A DNA stretch of 64,000 nucleotides, from assembly GCF_030704535.1 (NCBI RefSeq), contig NC_081817.1, positions 26,847,001 to 26,911,000 on the forward strand. Reading direction: 5' to 3'. Source of the DNA: Vitis vinifera (lineage: Eukaryota; Streptophyta; Magnoliopsida; Vitales; Vitaceae). Under the pieces are notes generated by a model. It was not told the DNA's origin. It saw only the letters and a program-made list of their open reading frames with translations, and made no database searches. Each line of letters opens with the position of its first letter. The stretch's first letter is position 1. Positions 1 through 9,125 of the stretch are shown piece after piece. The position numbers were made by a program, and so were the translations under genes.

Positions 1-1192
1 TTCAGTTTTGAAGTGATCCACCAATGCTTTCTTTGGACTGTAGCTTAGGTACTACCTTAAGGGCCCTTAGGTACTACCTTAGTGGCCTTCAGGTACTACC
101 TTAAGGGACCCTAGGTACTACCTTAAGGTGAATTTCAACTCAACCTCTCCAAAGCCTCGGGTCTTCCTTGGTGACCCTTAGACCATCCAATTATGTGGTT
201 CTCTTCAGTTTTGAAGTGATCCACCAATGCTTTCTTGGGACTGTAGCTTAGGTACTACCTTAAGGGCCCTTAGGTACTACCTTAGTGGCCTTGAGGTACT
301 ACCTTAAGGGACCCTAGGTACTACCTTAAGGTGAATTTCAACTCAACCTCTCCAAAGCCTCGGGTCTTCCTTGGTGACCCTTAGACCATCCAATTATGTG
401 GTTCTCTTCAGTTTTGAAGTGATCTACCAATGCTTTCTTGGGACTGTAGCTTAGGTACTACCTTAAGGGCCCTTAGGTACTACCTTAGTGGCCTTGAGGT
501 ACTACCTTAAGGGACCCTAGGTACTACCTTAAGGTCAAGTTCAACTCAACCTCTCCAAAGCCTCGGGTCTTCCTTGGTGACCCTTAGACCATCCAATTAT
601 GTGGTTCTCTTCAGTTTTGAAGTGATCCACCAATGCTTTCTTGGGACTGTAGCTTAGGTACTACCTTAAGGGCCCTTAGGTACTACCTTAGTGGCCTTGA
701 GGTACTACCTTAAGGGACCCTAGGTACTACCTTAAGGTGAATTTCAACTCAACCTCTCCAAAGCCTCGGGTCTTCCTTGGTGACCCTTAGACCATCCAAT
801 TATGTGGTTCTCTTCAGTTTTGAAGTGATCCACCAATGCTTTCTTTGGACTGTAGCTTAGGTACTACCTTAAGGGCCCTTAGGTACTACCTTAGTGGCCT
901 TGAGGTACTACCTTAAGGGACCCTAGGTACTACCTTAAGGTGTATTTCAACTCAACCTCTCCAAAGCCTCGGGTCTTCCTTGGTGACCCTTAGACCATCC
1001 AATTATGTGGTTCTCTTCAGTTTTGAAGTGATCCACCAATGCTTTCTTGGGACTGTAGCTTAGGTACTACCTTAAGGGCCCTTAGGTACTACCTTAGTGG
1101 CCTTGAGGTACTACCTTAAGGGACCCTAGGTACTACCTTAAGGTAAAGTTCAACTCAACCTCTCCAAAGCCTCGGGTCTTCCTTGGTGACCC
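1..1192. repeat. 203-bp tandem satellite, about 5.9 copies, with a 22-bp internal subrepeat
   Basis: The same unit starts at 1, 204, 407, 610, 813 and 1016, giving an exact 203-bp period; the last copy breaks off near 1192. Inside each unit the motif AGGTACTACCTTA occurs four times at 22-bp spacing (47, 69, 91 and 113 in the first unit). The subrepeats contain perfect palindromes such as ACCTTAAGGT and TAAGGGCCCTTA. Copies differ by only a few substitutions, so the array is young or homogenised. It touches the left window edge and may be longer. No coding frame is supported; the minus-strand open frame at its right edge is chance. Confidence 0.97.
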
Positions 1193-1728
1193 TTATAGGG
1201 CAGCCATGATCTCAATCCCAATATTTTGCATCCATTAAAGATTAAACTTGTTATCTCTATGAATGAACTTAAACTCCATATGAGGGGGAACGGGTTTGAA
1301 GGTGTTGAGCTAAGAAACATCCATGATGCACTAATTTTCACTAATTATTTAATTTTCACAATTGTTAAACATGGTTTTTGGTCTCTATGAACACGTTGAT
1401 TCATGGTGCTCAATTTCCTTGAAAGGAAAAATAAAAAATTCATGGTTCTGTTTGTCTAAGATTGCATCTGAGGATTTCATTTTTCTTGTGTGCTTTTCGG
1501 TAATTATTTTCTTAAGAAATTTGAAGATCTAGATATGTGTACTGTAGAAGAATTCTAGGATTCGATTTGTGCTGATCATGATCATGTGCAAATTTTGGTT
1601 TACTGATTTTAGTTTTGTTTAAAAATTTTCTTGTTAGGAAATCTCAAATTTCTCTTTTTCATGTGCAAGTATTTCATAAGCATTGAGCAAAAGTCATCAG
1701 AAACCCAACTTGTGAATTGTGATGGCAG
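1193..1728. other. Non-coding stretch, probably intronic remnant
   Basis: AT-rich sequence between the satellite and the phosphodiesterase exon. I see no exon with good frame and splice sites. Its 3' end reads as an intron acceptor (GATGGCAG at 1721-1728), so at least its right part is probably intron of the truncated gene that follows. Confidence 0.5.
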
Positions 1729-1985
1729 GTACACCCATACACTTATCGGAATGAGAACCAGTTCTTACACTTCAACTTCCATCAAGACCCATATGCACAA
1801 TATGATTACTGGATAAACAAGATAGGAGTTGATGGACTCTTCACATATTTCAATGGCACCCTCCATGACTTTCAGGAATGGACCTCTCCTCTCTCCTCTC
1901 TCAAGATGATGGTGATGATGATGGCAATGCTGCTAAATTGTTGCATAAGATTGCAACTTTAGTCTCTCCCTACAAGAAGGGATGA
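1729..1985 (+). pseudogene. Last exon of a glycerophosphodiester phosphodiesterase (GDPD) gene, truncated, frame broken
   Basis: From the acceptor at 1728 the reading frame gives VHPYTYRNENQFLHFNFHQD, then motifs DPYAQYDYWIN, KIGVDGLF and LHDFQEWTSPL. This matches the C-terminal end of plant GDPD5/GDPD6-type enzymes, which hydrolyse glycerophosphodiesters to glycerol-3-phosphate and an alcohol during phosphate recycling. After EWTSPL the frame crosses a CT-rich run (1886-1903). It then continues in the wrong phase to a TAG at 1960-1962. A neighbouring frame instead reads SQDDGDDDGNAAKLLHKIA and ends in YKKG plus TGA at 1983-1985, which looks like the family's tail. A small indel in the CT run is the simplest reading. 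Catalytic-domain exons should lie upstream, but the satellite is there instead, so this is a stranded 3' fragment. Family recognition is from memory. Confidence 0.72.
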
Positions 1986-2416
1986 TAGTGTAAAATGCAA
2001 CTTCTCAAGACTGTAGCTTATGGTAGAAATCTCTCCAATAAAATTATACATTTCACACATTATGCCGAGCTAGTTGTATGTTGGTCACTACCCAAGTACT
2101 CAAAACTATCCAATCTAATCAAATGAAGCTTGTTCTTTGAAACTAAGTTTCTGGTCTTCGTTAGAAGCTTGATCTTCTTTGGTGCAGCTCATTTTCTAAC
2201 ATTGCTTTTTGCAGTATAGCTGGATTTGCCATCATCTATACTTGATGAAGTGGTGTTTGTTTTTCGGTTTAGCCTTTTTCCATTTACCTATAAAAACAAA
2301 CACCACCTCATTTATTTGAAATCACTACTATCTGTTGTAGCAAAAATACCAAGATATTGATAAGGAATGCATTTCTTTGTTTCCGTAAATTTTCCATTTC
2401 TTGGGAAATTATAACT

Positions 2417-2783
2417 CTATTTGGTAATTATTTTTTAAAAAAAATTTAAAATTTTGGTTTTATAACAATAATTTTTTAAAACTAATCACTAATGTTTTAT
2501 AGAATTGTATACCTAATTTTAAATTTATTTTTAATTTTTTTTAATATGTTTTAAAAATAATTTTTATATCTAATATTTTATTTTTTTTTATCATTCTACA
2601 TGTTCATATAATTATTGTTTTAAACAACCATCAAAAAACAATTAAAAAAATATTTTCTCAAAAAAACTATTTTTAATTTTTAAGAATAAAAAACAAAAAG
2701 CAAATGTATGATTGTCAAATGTTTTTTTTTTTTTTTGTTCTAAAAAATAAAAAATATTCTTAAAAACATTTGCCAAACAAACC
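2417..2783. mobile_element. MITE-like inverted-repeat element, copy 1 of 3
   Basis: AT-rich element whose left end (tatttggtaattatttttt) and right end (catttgccaaacaaaccc) are imperfect inverted repeats. The interior resembles copies at 30208-30592 and 40928-41304, including a block near 'atcattctacatgttcatat' followed by A-rich and T-rich runs. It has no coding capacity, so it is probably a non-autonomous DNA transposon. Ends are placed by eye to within about 10 bp. Confidence 0.55.
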
Positions 2784-3299
2784 CTATATGACTTTCTCCA
2801 CCCAAAACATGAAAGCAATGCCCACTTTCTACACTCTTCTCCACTTTTGGAAGTATTCTCCCATCTCAAATGAAGAAGAATTTCTTGACCAAGAACTGAT
2901 CTCTACTTTTTATCACCACAACTGAGAAGCTGCCCTAAACCTTTTCTCAAACATCATAATTTTAAAAAACTGCAGAACTACAAACCATTGTGGACTTAGC
3001 CATTAAACATTAAGAATGCAATCCCATATCAAATTGAAGCATTAAGGTGCAGGACTGCAACTAGGGGTAAATAACCGTTAGTGATTAACCAGATAGCCCA
3101 AAAGTCAATCAGATGGAAACCCAAGTCGTGAAACTGATTTTTAAGTGATTCTTCTACAATGCAACAAAACCACATGTATGTCTGAAAAACATATATTACA
3201 ATAATGGTATGTGCATTCCAAGTTAGGATTAAGCTTCCTCTATATTCAATGGGATGTGTCTTAAGCTATAGAGGGAACGAAAGGCATACTGACTAAATA

Positions 3300-5113
3300 T
3301 CATTATCCAAAGAACAAAATAAACTAAGGAGCCTATTGTGAAGTGAAGTCTTCATCTTTGATATCTCCTCCAAGAGTAATCTGGATTCAGCTGCAAAATC
3401 AACTGGAACAACAGCCCTGGCTGTTATCCTCTGCCTTTTCTCGTTCATGTACTCATGTACTCATGTTGTGCAACACTAATCCGGAAAAGATGAGGGACCC
3501 AAATAGCTTCCTTCAATTTCTGTTGGAATAGGTTCTCTTCTCCCTCCTGCAGAGAAGATTGGGTTTTTTAAACATCAGATTTTGAATGCCAGAAGGTCAT
3601 CCTTTTTTTTCCCATATAACCCAACTAGGCTACCAAATAATTAACCAACTACATATGAATTAATGCATCAATGAGCAACTCTTTCAAGTTAACCAAGATT
3701 TGGACAAACTCATAGATATTTCAATATTGTCAAGAGTTTACCTGTCATTTCAGCTTATCAGGCTCATCAGCAGAGCACCCAAATATTCTCTCTGCTTGTT
3801 CATTGAACATAGAAAGCCAAGCTTCACCACTAGCATCTGAAACTTTCACTACCATTATGTACTTGGAAAACAAAACAGAAAGGAACAAAGAAACATCACT
3901 CATAGGACAACTTTCATGAATTTCAACTACTATCGCTGGATTCTTATTGATTCAAATTCCATGAATCCCTTACCTTAAACTGCACTCATCATCATTCTTT
4001 TGGCATCCTTCACACCAATACCCAGATCCAATAGCACCTATGACTTTCTTGTTGCATGTCTTACAAGCCCGGTACCACATTGTTTGATCAGGCTTGATGA
4101 AGCTTATGTATGCTCTGATGCTAAAAAAGGAAGGCTGTACAAAGACAAGCCCACATTATCAAAACTGAATATGCTTTTAACTCAAAACTTTGGCTAAGAC
4201 CAGGTTGATCATGTTAGGTTATTTTAATGACAGTAATTATTACCTTGTCTTCACCCAAATATGGGTTGCTGGTTACATGAGAAAGGGAAACCCTGTCATA
4301 GTACATGGACCTCACTCCACCCTTAGATGAAGGACTGATATCAGACCCAATAGAAGCCATTGAAGCTCCTTTACATTCAGAATCATACCTGTGAACAAGA
4401 ACATATGGTCAGAAACACTTACTACAAGAACTAACAAGGTGATAGGTCACTGGATGATTCCTTACCAGGATATCAACTTTTTTTATTCGCGTGCATCTGG
4501 ATTTACAAGTACAATACTTTCACTCGATGTTGACAGTGATACAACTAAAACAAGATATGAAGAGAACATTACAAAGAGGACTTCTTATCATTCTCATGTT
4601 TTTTAGAATTGCCATAATAATACAAAAATTCAAGAAAACAAGGGGAATTACCTTGGAAGTCTCCAACTTTGAGAGATTTAATTGCAACAATTGGAAATTT
4701 ATCAGCATTATCCAACAATTCCTGCCCTACATTAGTAGCATGATCATTCCACAAAGAGACCACAACAGTCTTCTTCTTACAATTCAAATGTCAATAAGTT
4801 CAATATGAAGCAACATTAGACCAAAGTAACCAGTGGAAAAAATAAAATATACACTCATGTCTTGTCCGCAAAAGTTATATCACGCTTAGGAACAATGTCA
4901 TTGTGACTCTTCCTTCGTATCCTCATTGTAGGAGAGACACTTTGAACAACTCCACTAACATCTGGAATTAATAATGATATGGGTCATATTACACAAAAGA
5001 ACGAGTGAACAGGAAATAATCCTTTGTTGATTCTAAGACTGGTTCTTACATACACGCTCCTTCCCATTGACATAAGGATCCATCTCTTCAATCTCAACAA
5101 ATGTGAATTTTGC
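3300..5113 (-). pseudogene. RPA1: Decayed C-terminal half of replication protein A 70-kDa subunit (RPA1), introns retained
   Basis: Eight exon remnants on the minus strand follow RPA1 order: 5113-5050 (KFTFVEIEEMDPYVNG), 4961-4856 (GVVQSVSPT, VPKRDITF), 4775-4652 (VVVSLWND, GQELLDNADK, IKSLKVGDFQ), 4544-4466 (IVLVNPD), 4388-4244 (DRVSLSH, NPYLGEDK), 4134-3974 (RAYISFIKPDQTMWYRACKTC, WCEGC zinc finger), about 3861-3742 (VVKVSDASGEAW) and 3546 to about 3300 (KEAIWVPHLFRISVAQHEYM, RAVVPVDFAAE). RPA1 is the large subunit of the single-stranded-DNA-binding complex used in replication and repair; these exons cover the DBD-B and DBD-C region. Lesions: in-frame stops at 5114-5116 (TAA at a usual Glu), 4856-4858, 4483-4485 and 3745-3747; an 8-bp tandem duplication at 3447-3462 that shifts the frame; and a probably damaged acceptor near 3862. 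Most splice sites survive, so it came from genomic DNA and not from mRNA. The N-terminal half is absent; transposase coding sequence takes its place. Confidence 0.9.
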
Positions 5114-7162
5114 TTAAGGAATTATGATATGGTTTTTAACGGCTGCCGCATGTTCACAAGGGATGCCCAACATTTCCCAACCCCTACATGTGCAAGTACG
5201 CTTTGTAATGTCCACATTCAACAAGGTGGTTCCAATAGAAACCCCAAAGATTCCGTTCATGAAAGGAGTGACCGGATACACCTCACCCTTGGCAATTTTC
5301 TGCTGAACTTTTTCTTCAATTTTTGGCCCTATGCATCCCTTCCAATTGTTTGATTCCTCTTTATGTTTGACAAGCATAGAACCTAACTTAACCATATGCT
5401 CCATTAGAAATGTACAAATGGAGTGATGTCTTTCATTCCTTAGCCAAGCATTAAACGACTCGGCAAGGTTTGTGGTCATTTTATCCCATCTTTGTTTTGG
5501 GAATTTGGACATAGCCCAATGTTCGGGTTCATTTTCTTCAACCCATTTGGCCAAAGCGTCATTGTATTTCCGTAGTTCAAACATGGAAACATTGTAATCT
5601 TGCTCTAACCTTGCATAGGCTATACTATCAAGGAATTGGAGTGCATTTTCTTTACCTTTGTTCCCTCTTGTGTTATGCTTGCTCAAGAAAGAGCTGAAAT
5701 TTTCCTTCAAGTGACGGTAACAGTAGGCATGGTTTTCAAGCCCAAACACTTCAGGAACACTACGAAGGAGGGCGGGATGTCTATCCGAGATAATAACGAC
5801 TTCCTTATCTCCAACAAGCTTCTTCAAATTTTGCAAAAACCAAGACCAATCGTCATAATTTTCTGAGCTCATCACGCCAAAGGCTAAGGGGAACATGGCG
5901 TCATTAGCATCGTATGCGGTCGCCGAAAATAACGCACCCCTATATGGCCCACTCATATGGGCGGAGTCAATAGCTATGATTGGCCGACACCCCATTGCAA
6001 ACCCTTGGATAGATACCGAATGAGCAACAAAGAGTTGCTCAAAATGTCCATCACTTGAATGCCCCAACTCAACAATGCTGCCCGGATTTGTTGCAACCAT
6101 TTTCTCACACATCCAAGGCAACAATTTGTAATAATATTTGGGTTCTCCATAAATGCGCTCATTTGCCTTCTCCTTGATATTCCATGCTTGAAGATACGTC
6201 AATTGCATCCCATGTTGCCTTTGAAAGTCTTTACAAATTTGGCGGGGTTGGTAATTGGGAGTGGACCGGATGACATCATCAATAAGCAATGAAGCCCGAT
6301 TAGATCTCACTAAAGGTTGGCATGCAACAACATCTTCCAAACTATGATTATGATGGTTATGAAAAGTGTGAACCTGGACGATGTTCGAATCCCCAATTGG
6401 ACGAGCTGTGACTTTCCAAGGACATTGAGTAACTGTGCAAACAACTGTCATGTGTTTCGTACTATTCCTCGTGAAGTGATAACGGAATCTACCAGCAATT
6501 GACATCAAATAAACGGCATCACGGAACTTGGCAGCATTGGAGAAGGTATGTCCACTACCCATAATGGAATTTTCAAACCGCCTTGAGTCACGTTCGACTA
6601 TATTTGCTTCCGCACATCTATGGGAAAACCCATATGACTCAATTGTAAGAGAGTCATTACAGATATTAATTGGCAGATCGCCACCGGATGGAAGTAGGTG
6701 TGCAGAATTTGAACCAACAATAGGAGAAGGGGCACTACAAAGGGAAAAAAAAAATTAAGTGATCTACATATATTTGAAGAAAAGTTAATAGACATAGTGG
6801 ATGTGATGTTGGGAAGGCTATCAGTACCTAGTCGGTGCTATACAGCCTTCAACAACTTCACTTGATGATGAGACATAGACGTGACAAAACATTTCGTTGA
6901 ATCGAAACATCTTAAGTAGGGCTGCATCATCATGCAACGGTAGTAGACATGATGGCTCAAACTTGACCGTGAATTCCAATTTGATAGAATTCTGGTCAAA
7001 GTGCAGTGCATCACATAGTTTTGAAACGAAATCACTATGTGACATGTGCCGACTAACAACCATCGATTCGCTACGACCACCTTGATATTGAACAGACCCT
7101 CCAACACATTTAACTAGCTGACCGCCTTCATGAATGTAACAGAACATGTCCTCTTCCATCAC
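5114..7162 (-). CDS. MULE (MuDR-type) transposase, two exons, about 651 aa, running into RPA1 sequence
   Basis: Exon 1 (7162-6828) encodes a PB1-like N-terminal region of plant MULE proteins. Its donor AG|GTACTG joins an acceptor TTTGTAG|TGCC at 6735, leaving a 93-bp intron (6735-6827). Exon 2 (6734-5114) keeps the frame exactly: it reads APSPIVGSNSA and reaches RRFENSIMGSGHTFSNAAKF, the MuDR DNA-binding region. Counting from the Met at 6562, the transposase core has a DDE triad at D199 (IAIDSAHMSG), D260 (IISDRHP) and E368 (NLAESFNAWL). A SWIM zinc finger follows at C457, C459, C469 and H471 (CTCRGWEMLGIPCEH). No internal stop or frameshift was seen, so the enzyme may have been active recently. 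Right after the SWIM finger the frame enters KNHIIIP and stops at TAA 5114-5116, where RPA1-like sequence continues. The usual MULE tail after the zinc finger is missing. I could not define terminal inverted repeats. Confidence 0.9.
6735..6827 (-). other. Intron of the MULE transposase gene
   Basis: 93 bp, donor GTACTG at 6827-6822 and acceptor TTTGTAG ending at 6735, with a T-rich tract before the acceptor. Removing it joins codon AG|T (Ser) and keeps both exons in one frame, which decides the gene model. Confidence 0.85.
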
Positions 7163-7557
7163 CTTAATTAAATAGAAACTTGTTACAAAAAAAATGACAA
7201 CAAAAGTAAATAGGGATTATGTATGAATATAATGATGAAGGAAAGAGGAGAAGAAAGGGTGGAGAGAAAGGCCATAAAGGGGTCATCGTCGGGCCATGTG
7301 ATGGTAATCGAACGTCTAAGATTTTTTTCTTAGTGACACATAAGACAAAGAGGAAACGAGGGAGCATGGATTGAAGGGCCCCTTTCTATATTGAAATCCT
7401 TAGTATATACATGTATCCATAATCTAATGCCATGAAGTTGCTTAAGGAATATGAATGTTGGCTTCCTCCCTACCCACATTTCCCATGTCCTCATCTCTAA
7501 CCGATATTCTATGTTTCTTTCCACTTCCATTCCTCATCATCCTAAAAACATAATGGA
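7163..7557 (-). other. Region upstream of the MULE transposase start
   Basis: Probable 5' flank or leader of the transposase gene. The open frames here are low complexity and not supported. I could not find a clear TIR partner for the sequence beyond the RPA1 side, so the left-hand element boundary stays open. Confidence 0.4.
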
Positions 7558-7773
7558 AACATTTTATATAGGTAACATTTTTGCCCTCTCCTAAAAATTA
7601 AAATGGAAACCTACAACGATCCCACCCCAACACTTTGCTACGCCAACCAGGTTTCAAGGGCTATGAAAAGGGAGACCAAAATAAGCATTGAAGATAACTT
7701 TTAAGAAGCAAGAACCAGCAAAAAAGAATCTGGAAGCTAATATAAACAAATCTCAATCAAATTACAGCATATA
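7558..7773. repeat. Duplicated block, copy A
   Basis: About 215 bp that recurs in the same orientation at 9396-9605. Shared landmarks are 'attttatataggtaaca', 'cccaccccaacactttgcta', 'agcaagaaccag' versus 'atcaagaaccag', 'agctaatataaacaaatct' and 'aaattacagcatata'. Many substitutions and small indels separate the copies, so the duplication is old. No open frame is shared. Confidence 0.8.
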
Positions 7774-9125
7774 CCCTGACTATGCAGATTCTATCACTCA
7801 AAATATTATGTTCAACTATTGACCATTAAGCATGCAAGTAGAGGTGGCCAGAAACAACATGACACTGAAGGCTTGATTCAAACATGAAGTTGGTTGGCAA
7901 CGAATGATTCATATAGCAGTACGACTGAAGTAGCTGGATCAAAGACTAGTTGAATTAATTCATAAGGTTTATGCAGATATAATATAGTCTCTACAACATA
8001 TTGTGGTAAGTATCCAATAAGAACTTGAAGCTGTATTTACTAATAGATAGTGCAGGCATGTGATATTCTATATAGGATTGGTGAACAGTATAAAATGCAA
8101 CAAAAAACAATTGAAAACACCTCAAGTATTCTAAACAAAAAATTTCCAATCATAACACTACCCCACCCCCATATACTTTCTTCTCTTCTAGAAAGACAAG
8201 AAAGATAAGTTAATTATATAAAAAGATACAAATATTTTCCTAGAAAGATATCTTTAACCAAACCAATGATATTCCTACAGTTTAAATACAAAATCCGAAA
8301 CTTCTGAACAAATTCTTCATAGATAAAGATGAAATGTGAAAAAGAAGCCATGTATCCAACCCTAAGTAGTCATAATTAAAGCTTTGGTGAGCTAAGTGAA
8401 ATGTTCTCTGTTTATTGTTTCACAAGTTAGCAAGCTTCCACAGCCCAACAACGTCAAAAGATACTGTAAAACGCAAAGGGAATTTTTATTAAAATCTCCA
8501 TCAATTAAGATTAAAGCTCTCAAGTCTCAATAACAATCTCTATCTAGCAACAACTAGAAGAGAAAGTATCAGTTAAAGAGGATTAACTTCATAATTATTT
8601 GTTTACAGAGGAGAGAAAAAAAATGACCAATATCCATAAAATGCCTGAGTGCCTAGCTTCTAACCAATGCAATAATAATTCCTAAATTGTACCACAACAG
8701 AATTGCTAACACTTAAGCTACAAGAGTTAGAAATTAATTAAAAAATGCATTAATTTTGTGTTACAAGGTTTAGAAATCAATTTAAAACATGGAAAGGGTG
8801 TGGACTAGAAACAAAAGCATACTTGTTATCGTATGCCAATTAGTCAAAAAAATCTCCAACCTAAATATATTCTCAGCAACAATGCCACAAACATAGTGAT
8901 GATTACATGGTCTCGGAAAGTGAAGTTAGTGTCGTAGTGAACATAACATGTACATAACAGCTAATAATAGTTCCACGGTTATAAAGAAAAGATGATTGCA
9001 GAAACATCACAATAATTATTGTTTTACCCTAGATTCGCTTGATGTTCTACCAAGAAAAAGATAGACAGAGACATAGACACCCATACAGAGAACAAATAAG
9101 CAGCAACATAGGAAAAAGCAAATAC
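7774..9125. other. Intergenic or intronic, no gene seen
   Basis: AT-rich DNA without a supported exon. It could be intron of the unidentified minus-strand gene whose exon-like pieces lie at 9126-9193 and beyond, or plain intergenic DNA. Confidence 0.4.

Noticed and set aside
1..1192. CRISPR-like array
   Set aside because: The repeats are contiguous without unique spacers and the DNA is clearly plant nuclear; it is a satellite.
1150..1341. 63-codon minus-strand open frame at the satellite edge
   Set aside because: It translates repeat sequence and has no family motif.
4391..4808. Overlapping plus-strand open frames of 71 and 105 codons
   Set aside because: They are antisense shadows of RPA1 exons on the minus strand.
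5024..6758. Several plus-strand open frames of 60-109 codons
   Set aside because: Antisense shadows of the MULE transposase coding region.
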